From the IMG/VR virus record IMGVR_UViG_3300023296_001057, positions 1 through 64,000 of that record: DNA of 64,000 nucleotides, one strand, 5' to 3'. Each line of letters starts with the position of its first letter. Position 1 is the first letter of the stretch. Shown one piece after another: positions 49,146 to 57,967 of this stretch. This stretch comes from a virus. The notes beneath the pieces are model-generated. The model made no database searches. It was not told the origin of the DNA and worked only from the letters and a program-made list of their open reading frames with translations. Both the position numbers and the translations under genes were made by a program.

Positions 49146-49421
49146 TTATTTTAGTGAAGATTTGATTGCGTTTCTGTATACATCTTTTGATTGAAGTCCT
49201 ATAAACCTTCCGTATTCTTGTCCGTTCCTTACTATCACAACAGTAGGAACAGAGTGAACTCCGTATTGAGTAGTGGTATCAGGATCAGTATCTATATTTA
49301 CATATTGAAATTGTACACCTTTCGGTAGGAATTCATCTCTCACTTCGTCAATTACTCTTTTTAATGCGGTACAAGGCGAACACCATTCCGCCCAAAACTT
49401 TAATACTATTATATTATTCAT
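49146..49421 (-). CDS. Thioredoxin
   Basis: 91 residues. FWAEWCSPCTALK (about 9-21) holds the CxxC redox site and HSVPTVVI (about 55-62) the cis-Pro. It probably reduces the ribonucleotide reductase encoded just upstream. Transcript near-leaderless: the -10 is 5 bp from ATG. Confidence 0.9.
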   Translation of the reverse strand: MNNIIVLKFWAEWCSPCTALKRVIDEVRDEFLPKGVQFQYVNIDTDPDTTTQYGVHSVPTVVIVRNGQEYGRFIGLQSKDVYRNAIKSSLK

Positions 49422-49426
49422 AACTT

Positions 49427-49455
49427 AATATACTATTTTTTTTGATTAAAATCAA
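49427..49455 (-). promoter_or_regulatory. Early-type promoter
   Basis: TTGATT, 17 bp, TATATT, directly before the ATG of the thioredoxin gene. Confidence 0.6.
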
Positions 49456-49482
49456 TTTTTATTTTCATTTTTATTTTCATCT

Positions 49483-52400
49483 TTAAGCACATTTACTTGT
49501 GCCACACGTTTTACAAATCAAACACGATTCAGCATATTCGATTTGGCAATCATCACCATCGTTAGGACAATCCAATGGATTATCTTTTATTAATTTTTCT
49601 GCTCTTGTAGTATCTATATATTTCTTTAATTGTCTTGCAATAGCTTTACTAAACGAAACAATAGATCCTTCTGCTTTTTCTAATTGTTCAACGACAAAAT
49701 CTATCTTCGCCCCATGTCGTAATGAAGTAGAGATCAATCTTGTTATAGCAACTTCTTCATCTGTATTTGTTTCAGTAATGTTATCTTCAACTCCACCATT
49801 TACAAAGTTATAGTGTCCTGATTTAATTTTTACCATTTCACCTACATCTTTATGTTTTCCATATTTACCCTTTACAGCAAATACTTCGTATGGGAATTCA
49901 TTCATTATACCCACAAATACTGTCCACTGTTCACCCTTTGCTACAGTGTGATAAACATCACAATATAACGATTTAGGTCTTTTAGGTGCATCAGAGTGAA
50001 CAATTCCTACTTGTTTGTCTTTCTTTGATGTAGTATTTAATACACCTGTTCGACATTCATCTCTATATGCTGTTATTCCTTTACAACCACTTTTCCAAGC
50101 TGTCATATATACATCATTTACTACATCTACTGATATATCTTTTGGTAAGTTTACGGTTACTGATATAGAGTGATCTATATGTTTTTGAACCCGTCCTTGC
50201 ATTTCTACCTTTTTGACCCAATCTACATCATTTGCGGTTGTACCATGATATGGTGATTTTCTAATCCACTCATCCGCCTCAACTTTTGTTAAATTAATAA
50301 TTTCATCCTCTGATAATCCATTTATTTTTAAAAATAGTTTAAATGTTGGGTGAAATACTGGAAACTCTTGCCAAGAATCTCCCATTTCATCAGTGTAATC
50401 AACTCTTACGTTTGCATCATTTGGATTGACCTTCTTAGAACGGAAATATACAATAGAAAATACGTTTTCAATTCCAGACGATGTTTGTGTCATTAAAGAA
50501 ACTGTCCCAGTCGGGGCTATCGTAGATATTGCTATATTTCGTCTTCCCGATCTTTGTAGCCTGTTCCATAATTCTTCATTTTCACTTTTCAATCGTAATA
50601 AAAACGGATTATTAATTTCTCTTTCTGGATCCCAAATTGGGAATGCTCCTCTTTCTTCTGCAAGTATGATGGAAGATTCATATTCTTTATGTTTCTTTCT
50701 CATCATTAAATCTTCCACAAAATCGTTACATTCATCGCTACCATATGTAAGTCCAATTGCTGCAACCATATCACCAAGTGCAGTAATTCCACATCCAGTT
50801 CTTCTACCTTGTTCAGCTTTTTCTTTGATGGTTTCCCATAAATTTAATTCTACCCATTTAATATCATCTGGCTCAGGATCTGCTTTAATCTTATTTATAA
50901 TTTTTTGTACGGCTTCCAATTCTAAATCAATGATATCATCCATTAATCTCATTGCTAATACTACTTGTTCATCAAATTTATCCCAATCAAAATATGCGTT
51001 TTCCGTAAACGGATTAACAACAAATTTAAATAAGTTCACTGCCAATAATCTACAACTATCTCTATCACAAAGAGTGATCTCACCACACTGCAAGTTATTG
51101 ATATATAAGCTCTTATGTTTTTCGTTAGTTGTTTTTGTTTCAAATCCACCTATGAAAAAATTATGAAATTCATCAACAGTCCCGTTATAAACATCCTCAG
51201 TCCCGTCAAGTTCAACAGAAACAACTTTGTGATTATAATTCATTGCCATTTCTTTCAATTTATTGAAATTTTCTATTGGGGAAGACTTTCTACCAATTTC
51301 AGATGACACGTTTAGAGATTTACATTCAAGTATCCATTCTTTCAACATTGGTATCCTTCCCAATTTAAACTTTAAATCTGAATATATTTTCACTTGTTCA
51401 TTAGCAACTTTCCCTTTTCTCTCGTTTTCAGTTTTTGTTCTTGTTGATTTTATTCTAGCTTTGATATCAGTATTAGAATGCATTTGAATGTTATGGCATT
51501 TGGTAGAGCACAATGATACCTCTCTTTGTTGATGCTTATGTTTTATTTCCGTACCACAGCATTCACATTGTTTTGTTATAATAACTTGGTTACCCACAAT
51601 TTCAGCATCGTATCCCTCATCCAACATTCTATGATATGTTTTTACCAATCTGGGATCAACATCACTATATTTTTCCAAGCCCAATTCCTTGGCCGCCCAT
51701 TTTGCCAATGATATAACATTACCATTTAATTGTTTCTGTCTCCACCCACTAAAATGTTGTGGCATACCCACACTTTTAGCATGTTCTCGCCATTCTTTTA
51801 TAGAAAATCGGCAGTTTAATTTATCAGTCAATTTTAATGCCGATTTTCTTAAATCTCCTTCTGTATAACCAGAATAGTTACCATTCAACACACCAGCAGA
51901 TTCACTGAACTTTCGCTTCCAATCATCAGTCATTCTATGATATGGGTTTTTATCACCTATCATGTCTTGACAATGCAATTCATCGTGTGCAACTTTACTC
52001 ATAATCCAAAGGTTGCTTGGGTTATTATTCCTTGTATTATAGTCGATATGATGTACAACATGCCCTTTAGGTATTTTAGTATTATTATTAAACTCAGCAA
52101 TTATCCTATGTTCTGATTTACTCCCCCTAATATTACCATTATTAATCCAAATATAATCTTGTGACTTACTATTAGAACCTGGGAACATATCTTTTAATGA
52201 TGCCTCATATTTTGTCATAACTTGTAAAGAATCACCAAATACCAAATCTTTGGCTTCCTTATATTCTCCATTTTTTAACATAAATTTATGATTGCCAGTA
52301 ACTCTTTCAGTCCACCCATCTTCCAATGTGACTTTATAAATGGGCTCGTCATATCCAGTTATTCTTGGATTCCTCATATACCGAATTACAACATTCCCCT

Positions 52401-53397
52401 TTTCATCATAACAATAAACAGGAACATCTTTATTTTCTTCTGCAAGCTGTTTTATTGTTATATCTCCACGACCATCTGCAACTGATATTATGGTGTCTCC
52501 AACTATACATGGATTTGTTGAAACTGTCTTAAATCCGAGGTCTGCGTAACAATCAGGAATAGATTCTCTGAGAATTGTATCCCAAAACAACAAACCAGGT
52601 TCCGCATTATCCCAAACATTAAAAATTAATTTATGCCAAATTTCTTGAGGGTTAACAACCTTAGTTATTTGTGCTTCTTCTACTGGTTTATCAGTAGGCC
52701 AGTGTAATATAAATTCAGTATCACCTCTATCAACTGCTTGTAAAAATGAATCGTATTGTCTAACAGAAACATTTGCACCTGTTACTGATTTTTTATCTGC
52801 TTTAATATCTATAAATTGTTCAACATCAGGGTGTAATCCACTAATAGTCAACATTAATGCCCCACGTCTACCCGATTGAGCCACTTCACGAGTAGTATCT
52901 GAATATCGTTCCATAAACGATACCGCACCAGTTGAAGTTCTTGCAGCATTATTTACAGGTGTAGTTTCTGGTCGTAAATGTGATATATCAGTACCAACAC
53001 CTGCTCTTCGTTTCATTAAGTGAACTAAATGTTCATCGGTTCTCATTATACCTGAATACGAATCTGCAGTATTTTGAACCACAAAGCAATTAGATAAACT
53101 CATTACTTGAAATGGATTTCCTATAGCCGCCATTGGTGAACCCTGTGGTATTAAATACCCAAAATCCTTTAACGAATCGTATATTTCTTCGTAAGTTCGA
53201 CCGTTCTTATACGTTTGTTCTATTCTATATAATTCACTTGCCATCCTATGATGCATATCATCTGGAGTTGCTTCATATAAATTACCTTCATTATCTTTTA
53301 ATGCGTATTTATCTAAAAAAACACTAGCTTCTAAGTTTGAGCCATTAAAATATTCTTCGGATAGGTGTAACGCTTTTTCATAATCAATTTTTTTCAT
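49483..53397 (-). CDS. nrdJ: Class II ribonucleotide reductase with intein
   Basis: 1304 residues including an intein of about 474. Extein features: MSLSNCFVV (Cys 104), STNP/CGE catalytic region split by the intein, PTGTVSLMTQTSSGIENVFS and the C-terminal CLICKTCG redox tail. Class II enzymes use adenosylcobalamin and make dNTP precursors without oxygen. The intein (297-770) contains an HNH homing endonuclease. The long 3' part from 771 follows CGEITLCDRDSCRLLAVNL. Confidence 0.9.
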   Translation of the reverse strand: MKKIDYEKALHLSEEYFNGSNLEASVFLDKYALKDNEGNLYEATPDDMHHRMASELYRIEQTYKNGRTYEEIYDSLKDFGYLIPQGSPMAAIGNPFQVMSLSNCFVVQNTADSYSGIMRTDEHLVHLMKRRAGVGTDISHLRPETTPVNNAARTSTGAVSFMERYSDTTREVAQSGRRGALMLTISGLHPDVEQFIDIKADKKSVTGANVSVRQYDSFLQAVDRGDTEFILHWPTDKPVEEAQITKVVNPQEIWHKLIFNVWDNAEPGLLFWDTILRESIPDCYADLGFKTVSTNPCIVGDTIISVADGRGDITIKQLAEENKDVPVYCYDEKGNVVIRYMRNPRITGYDEPIYKVTLEDGWTERVTGNHKFMLKNGEYKEAKDLVFGDSLQVMTKYEASLKDMFPGSNSKSQDYIWINNGNIRGSKSEHRIIAEFNNNTKIPKGHVVHHIDYNTRNNNPSNLWIMSKVAHDELHCQDMIGDKNPYHRMTDDWKRKFSESAGVLNGNYSGYTEGDLRKSALKLTDKLNCRFSIKEWREHAKSVGMPQHFSGWRQKQLNGNVISLAKWAAKELGLEKYSDVDPRLVKTYHRMLDEGYDAEIVGNQVIITKQCECCGTEIKHKHQQREVSLCSTKCHNIQMHSNTDIKARIKSTRTKTENERKGKVANEQVKIYSDLKFKLGRIPMLKEWILECKSLNVSSEIGRKSSPIENFNKLKEMAMNYNHKVVSVELDGTEDVYNGTVDEFHNFFIGGFETKTTNEKHKSLYINNLQCGEITLCDRDSCRLLAVNLFKFVVNPFTENAYFDWDKFDEQVVLAMRLMDDIIDLELEAVQKIINKIKADPEPDDIKWVELNLWETIKEKAEQGRRTGCGITALGDMVAAIGLTYGSDECNDFVEDLMMRKKHKEYESSIILAEERGAFPIWDPEREINNPFLLRLKSENEELWNRLQRSGRRNIAISTIAPTGTVSLMTQTSSGIENVFSIVYFRSKKVNPNDANVRVDYTDEMGDSWQEFPVFHPTFKLFLKINGLSEDEIINLTKVEADEWIRKSPYHGTTANDVDWVKKVEMQGRVQKHIDHSISVTVNLPKDISVDVVNDVYMTAWKSGCKGITAYRDECRTGVLNTTSKKDKQVGIVHSDAPKRPKSLYCDVYHTVAKGEQWTVFVGIMNEFPYEVFAVKGKYGKHKDVGEMVKIKSGHYNFVNGGVEDNITETNTDEEVAITRLISTSLRHGAKIDFVVEQLEKAEGSIVSFSKAIARQLKKYIDTTRAEKLIKDNPLDCPNDGDDCQIEYAESCLICKTCGTSKCA
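51088..52509 (-). mobile_element. Intein with HNH homing endonuclease in nrdJ
   Basis: Begins with Cys297 (CIVGDTIISVADG), block B TGNHKFML (about 367-374), HNH endonuclease VVHHIDYNTRNNNPSNL (about 447-463), a zinc-finger-like CECCG...CSTKC (about 611-634), block F VYNGTVDEFHNFFI and ends NNLQ before Cys771. The terminal Q and the missing penultimate His are unusual (normally HN). Inserted exactly in the active-site STNPCGE. Confidence 0.85.
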
Positions 53398-53520
53398 TCT
53401 TTTCTTTTGTTTCTTAATTTCGTTTGAGTATATAAGTAGTTTTAATTTTTAATATGTGTGATGATTTTATAGAAAAAAATATGTATTTTTGAAATACGTA
53501 GAAAGTTAGGTAAATTTGTA

Positions 53521-53862
53521 TTAATATCTAATAATTTTAAGCGGTTTATTGGATTTCTCACATAATCCAAATGAATGTTGTGTTCCTTTACTCTCTCCAT
53601 CCCAAAATGCAATTACAGCATCTGAATTTTCTACTATATCTGTATTTCGGACGAAACCTGCCCTCTTACCGTATTTTTCCCAATCAGGTAAAAAAATATT
53701 AGTATTCTTATCATTTTCATTTGCCCATCGGTCTCCTAATGAATCTGCTCCTTTGGTTCCACCAGAAACTACTTCAGTTATTTTATCTTTATATTGTTCT
53801 AATGTAGATTTCAAAAGATCATAATTGTCGAATCCAAGTGAACCTATAATTGCTAATTTCAT
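53521..53862 (-). CDS. DUF2493/YspA-like SLOG-fold protein
   Basis: 113 residues: EVVSGGTKGADSLGDRWANE (about 31-50), DWEKYGKRAGFVRN and AFWDGESKGTQHS (about 85-97) are the DUF2493 pattern, a Rossmann/SLOG fold predicted to bind nucleotides or their derivatives. Role in phage unknown; it overlaps the next gene by 4 bp. Confidence 0.75.
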   Translation of the reverse strand: MKLAIIGSLGFDNYDLLKSTLEQYKDKITEVVSGGTKGADSLGDRWANENDKNTNIFLPDWEKYGKRAGFVRNTDIVENSDAVIAFWDGESKGTQHSFGLCEKSNKPLKIIRY

Positions 53863-54305
53863 AGTATTCGTTTTTCATTATGTTTTATAACCCACTCATA
53901 TTCTTCTAAATTTGTTTCATCTGGAGAGTGTTTAACCTCATAAAGTAAAGCATCCAATTCAGGTATATTATCAGTATAATAATCAATAATTGCATCTTTG
54001 TATTCATTATCGGTATTGAACTCATAATCATACTCGTCCAATTTCCACCCAAAATCTATCATTTGTTGGTGGTGTCTAAATTCATGTGATATAGTTGCTT
54101 CATTCTGATCTTCTCTTATAAGTAAAATTCCTCTTTCCATTGTATATTCTCTTCCATCCACATATATTTCAGAATATTTATTAGGTGAATAATATCCACC
54201 TGCGAAATCATATTCATCTACACTGATTATGATGATATCAGGGATTGATATATCCTTTGGAAACTTTAACCAATTTAATTCTAATGATGGATTTTTTATT
54301 TTCAA
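53859..54305 (-). CDS. HExxH-containing protein
   Basis: 148 residues. ATISHEFRHHQQM (about 69-81) includes HEFRH (HExxH) as in zinc metallopeptidases, with an acidic residue downstream (ELDALLYE) as possible third ligand. No signal peptide. Could be a phage-encoded protease-like factor; activity unproven. Confidence 0.6.
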   Translation of the reverse strand: MKIKNPSLELNWLKFPKDISIPDIIIISVDEYDFAGGYYSPNKYSEIYVDGREYTMERGILLIREDQNEATISHEFRHHQQMIDFGWKLDEYDYEFNTDNEYKDAIIDYYTDNIPELDALLYEVKHSPDETNLEEYEWVIKHNEKRIL

Positions 54306-54608
54306 AAATCAAAAAATTTATTTATGGTTTCTTGTTGTTTTTTAGGTATTATTTCAGTGGTTCCCTTCATTGCATTTTCAATCCTCGCCGTTGCTATATC
54401 AAAAAATTCATCTTCCATTTCCATTCCGATAAATGAAAAACCACCAAGACGTTTGACTGCCTTACCTGTACTACCCGATCCCATATACGGATCTAATACC
54501 GTTCCATTTGGTGGGTCTGTAACGATACTATCCACAGAGTTATCAGGCAAACTCCTTTAATAACTCATAGTTATCCCCATGTAGTAATTGTATAGTATTT
54601 TGTGTCAT
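54302..54608 (-). pseudogene. Decayed DNA methyltransferase
   Basis: From ATG at 54608 a frame reads MTQNTIQLLHGDNYELLKEF then stops. In the next frame PDNSVDSIVTDPP (catalytic motif IV) joins directly to NGTVLDPYMGSGSTGKAVKR (SAM-binding motif). Full enzymes have 100-150 residues between these, so a frameshift and an internal deletion have removed the target-recognition part. Not functional as it stands. Confidence 0.7.
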
Positions 54609-54620
54609 CTCTGTGTATAG

Positions 54621-55997
54621 TTATCCATTATCAGTACCAATTGTATTTAAATATTTTTTATATAGATGTTGTTTTTCGATAGATTCTCCACCGTTAGATG
54701 CTTCCTTTTGAGCCATAATACCTTCAGGAGATTTTCCCTCATATATCTCTATCATCCCTGTATTCGTATCCATCTTAGCAGGAAACGTTAACCCATCTGG
54801 ACCAAACCTATTCTTCATAATATGGAACCTAGCAGTTTCATTTACCTTATCAGATGCCTTTCTAGATAGTGATATAATAAAATCAGAATGCATAACTTTT
54901 GCATATGAATCTGCGATCTTATCAGCTTGAATATATTCTTCATTTATAGCCCCACGAGATGCTTGGGATGCTGTCCAAAATGGGATTTGATATAATCCTG
55001 ATAATCCTCTCAGTTCCACATAAATACCACCTTGTTCTGCGTATGTTGAATCCATATGACCTCCCTTTGATAATAACAGATCTGCATAATCAATAATAAC
55101 CAATCCTGGTTTATTACCATTTGCTATTAACTTCTCTATATGTAGTTCTATTCTCTGTGAAGTTATACCTTTAGGTGGGAAATATTTAATTAATAATTTA
55201 CCTGGAATGTTCTTAATCTTTTTATAAACATCCTCTTGTTTTTCTTCCAAATCAGTGGAAGGTATTCCAGTAAAAATAGTATCATATCGTTTACCTACAT
55301 AATACTCATTTAATTCCAAAGTGTAATGAACGACATCATACCCCAGTTTCAATGCAGCGGCTCCTAAGTGACATAACACCCAAGATTTACCACCACCAGA
55401 AGCAGAAACAACAACACCCAATTCACCACCGCCTAAACCACCATCCATTAAATCATTAACAAGTTCCCAATCAGTTGGAACTGTAGTACGATTTATTTCC
55501 TCATTTCTTTCCGAAAAATCTTCAATATAATCATGCCCTAAATCGTTTTCTACGCCAACTTTTAGTGCTGTATCTACTAACTCTTTAATTTTTTGATAAT
55601 TACCAATCTTCATTAAATCAACAGAGTGGATAATTGCCTTCTTCATATTTTGATTAAAACAGAATTCAGTAAATTCCTTTTTCACATAATCAAAATCCTC
55701 AGTTCCAATTTTTGTATAAATTGTCCGTAAGTTATCTACAATAAGTTTCTTTAGTATCTCATCATCTATCTTTGTGATTTCAGCTTTAAACACATCCATC
55801 GTTGGAAGCTTTTTATAACCATCATAATATTCTAATATGGTTTCTACTATCCATTTTGCTGCATCGGAATCAAAGAAATTAGGTGATATCGTTTCATATA
55901 ACGACTCAATTAATTTAACATCTGTTAATAAAGAAGATATGATTTTTAATTGAAAAGAAGTTCCATATTTATTTAACGTATCTTGTTCATTGTTCAT
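54621..55997 (-). CDS. Replicative DNA helicase (gp41/DnaB-like)
   Basis: 458 residues, RecA-fold. Walker A SASGGGKS (198-205), followed by VIIDYADLLLSKG (about 300-312, Walker B) and SQASRGA (H4-type). The N-terminal 150 residues form the helical collar. Hexameric 5'-3' helicase of the replisome. Intact, unlike uvsX and gp43. Confidence 0.9.
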   Translation of the reverse strand: MNNEQDTLNKYGTSFQLKIISSLLTDVKLIESLYETISPNFFDSDAAKWIVETILEYYDGYKKLPTMDVFKAEITKIDDEILKKLIVDNLRTIYTKIGTEDFDYVKKEFTEFCFNQNMKKAIIHSVDLMKIGNYQKIKELVDTALKVGVENDLGHDYIEDFSERNEEINRTTVPTDWELVNDLMDGGLGGGELGVVVSASGGGKSWVLCHLGAAALKLGYDVVHYTLELNEYYVGKRYDTIFTGIPSTDLEEKQEDVYKKIKNIPGKLLIKYFPPKGITSQRIELHIEKLIANGNKPGLVIIDYADLLLSKGGHMDSTYAEQGGIYVELRGLSGLYQIPFWTASQASRGAINEEYIQADKIADSYAKVMHSDFIISLSRKASDKVNETARFHIMKNRFGPDGLTFPAKMDTNTGMIEIYEGKSPEGIMAQKEASNGGESIEKQHLYKKYLNTIGTDNG

Positions 55998-57034
55998 ATA
56001 ACCATTCTTGTTGAAAGTTCTCTAAACCAATCATTTGCGTTTGTAAATGTCTGTAACATTTTATAGTTATTCATTATCTTAAAAAATTCGAATTTACCTT
56101 TATTTTTAATTGTTTCATCAAATCGTTCTCGAATCATTAATTTATTTTTTGTACCAATATCAGGATCTTCTAATTGCATTAATTTCTTATTCATTATTAA
56201 TGTTTTCTTCGATTCTGCTATTTTTTTAAATATCTTATAGTCATCTTTTTGTTTTTCTGATATCTCAATGATTTCATCTATTGTGAGTTTCTTATCACCT
56301 CCAATTTCCGGTATCCGTTTGAGTAAAGTTTTCAAACCTACACCTTGTATACCAGGAATGTTATCAGATTTATCACCGTTTAAAACTCTATATAATAGCA
56401 TGTTTTTTGGGTATATATTATATTCTTTATATAACTTATCCGTATTATATAGTAGTTTTTTAGTTGGTGACCAAACCAATGTGGTATCATTAATCAGCTG
56501 TAAGAAATCTTTATCTGAAGACATGATGATGGACTCTTCACCATTCACTAATATCTGTCGGGATATATACGCTATAACGTCATCTGCTTCGATACCTTCA
56601 TATATCATTGTTGTGAGAGGTGTATAATCCAAACAATCAATTAACCAAAATAATTGCCTTACCATTGATTTATGTTCTTCTTCCTCATTCATCATTTCAG
56701 GATATTGACGGTTCACCCTAAAACGTGATTTCTTTCGATTTGCTTTATAACCTTCGTATTCTTTTTTCTTTCTATTAGAATTCCCCTTTCCATCAAATAT
56801 TACAATGACTCTTGTCGGATTTAATTCTCTAATAGCATATCCAATTGAATTTAAAAACCCAGTGATGCCACCAATATGATCTCCATTTTCATTCATAGTT
56901 GGTGTAACCGTCCAAGCTCTTATAAAGGTATTTAATCCATCAATTAATAAAACTCTATCATTACGATTTCTGTCTATAGTTGGTTTTGATGTATTATTTA
57001 CTTCGTCTAATATATCTTTGTATAATTTTTTCAT
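55994..57034 (-). CDS. 5'-3' exonuclease / RNase H (T4 Rnh-like)
   Basis: 346 residues. VLLIDGLNTFIRAW (about 28-41), VIVIFDGKGNSNRKKKEYEG (about 77-96), GIEADDVIAYISRQ, SSDKDFLQL (about 179-187) and GDKSDNIPGIQGVG (about 220-233) are the FEN-family acidic motifs and helix-hairpin-helix. Removes RNA primers from lagging-strand fragments. Overlaps gp41 by 4 bp. Confidence 0.9.
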   Translation of the reverse strand: MKKLYKDILDEVNNTSKPTIDRNRNDRVLLIDGLNTFIRAWTVTPTMNENGDHIGGITGFLNSIGYAIRELNPTRVIVIFDGKGNSNRKKKEYEGYKANRKKSRFRVNRQYPEMMNEEEEHKSMVRQLFWLIDCLDYTPLTTMIYEGIEADDVIAYISRQILVNGEESIIMSSDKDFLQLINDTTLVWSPTKKLLYNTDKLYKEYNIYPKNMLLYRVLNGDKSDNIPGIQGVGLKTLLKRIPEIGGDKKLTIDEIIEISEKQKDDYKIFKKIAESKKTLIMNKKLMQLEDPDIGTKNKLMIRERFDETIKNKGKFEFFKIMNNYKMLQTFTNANDWFRELSTRMVI

Positions 57035-57036
57035 AG

Positions 57037-57861
57037 TTATTCATCTTCTGACTCATCTATTTCTAATGTATCTGGATCTATCTTACCACTTTTATACTTT
57101 GTAATAATATTATCACATATTTTTTCATATATTTCAGCACGAAGTTCATCCCTAGTTTCCATCATTTCTATGAAATCTTTTGATTGAAATTTTATTTCTT
57201 CTTTATCATTCCCCTCAAATACATATGTATACCATGCGCCACCCTGTTTAACTAATTTATTATCTTTCATTACAGTTAACCAACTACCATAATCATCTAT
57301 ACCACTATCAAAGAATATATCAAAATCTGCAGATCTCAGTGGTGGACCCATTCTGTTTTTTACAATTTGAGCTCGGATTTTCATCCCTATAATTCTATCT
57401 TGTCCGTTTACTTTTTGTTTAATTCTACCTAATGATTTTAAACGAATGCGTACAGATGAATGGAAAGCAAGACTCTTACCTCCGCTTGTTGTATTATGGT
57501 TCAATCTACCATTGGCTAAATACGAATGTAAATCCTCAACTTCTATATCCGCAACATACATTTTACCGTCAACTTTATTAAAATCCGGATGGTCTTTTGC
57601 AAAAATAGTGGTTCCATTTTCTATAAAGCGATGATTACTTGTTACCCTAATATCACCATCAGTATAATATTCATTTACAGTATCTTTAATCAAAAAATTC
57701 TGTATTGGTTTATATACCTCATTACCACCTTCATCAAGTGTCAATACATCAACACCTAAATCTTCAACATCATATGCATTTGGTTCTGAGTAATTATTTA
57801 CTCCAATAAATCTATCAGCAAACTCTGCTAATGTTAATTCTTCTTCTATATAAGATTCCAT
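57037..57861 (-). CDS. uvsX: UvsX recombinase C-terminal part with split-intein C-half
   Basis: 274 residues. Residues 1-123 are an intein C-half: MESYIEEELTLAEFADRF, VDVLTLDEGGNEVYKPIQNF, TSNHRFIENGT (block B, about 74-84), YVADIEVEDLHSYLANGRLNHN (blocks F and G, ending HN). From Thr124 the recombinase resumes: TTSGGKSLAFHSSVRIRLKS, with a late RNRMGPPLRSADFDIFF. The protein must be made by trans-splicing with ORF 57968. Acidic C-terminus as in UvsX. Confidence 0.85.
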   Translation of the reverse strand: MESYIEEELTLAEFADRFIGVNNYSEPNAYDVEDLGVDVLTLDEGGNEVYKPIQNFLIKDTVNEYYTDGDIRVTSNHRFIENGTTIFAKDHPDFNKVDGKMYVADIEVEDLHSYLANGRLNHNTTSGGKSLAFHSSVRIRLKSLGRIKQKVNGQDRIIGMKIRAQIVKNRMGPPLRSADFDIFFDSGIDDYGSWLTVMKDNKLVKQGGAWYTYVFEGNDKEEIKFQSKDFIEMMETRDELRAEIYEKICDNIITKYKSGKIDPDTLEIDESEDE

Positions 57862-57950
57862 ATTTTATTTTTTACCTCATTTATGTTATTTTTAATATCA
57901 CTTTCCCAAAATGATAAGAACGAATATTCATTCAATATAAACGTATTCAT
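57846..57950 (-). pseudogene. Vsr-like homing endonuclease remnant
   Basis: 34 codons (MNTFILNEYSFLSFWESDIK...). The tail FWESDIKNNINEV matches the end of Vsr-fold endonucleases, the family described with split inteins in fractured phage genes. Open frame extends a few codons upstream (KKDEIR) to a stop. Lies exactly between the two halves of uvsX. The rest of the gene is gone. Confidence 0.55.
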
Positions 57951-57967
57951 CCTAATTTCATCTTTTT

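Noticed and set aside
50426-51166. Plus-strand 246-codon ORF opposite nrdJ
   Set aside because: Antisense to conserved reductase motifs, rich in Ser/Phe/Ile as expected of a shadow frame.
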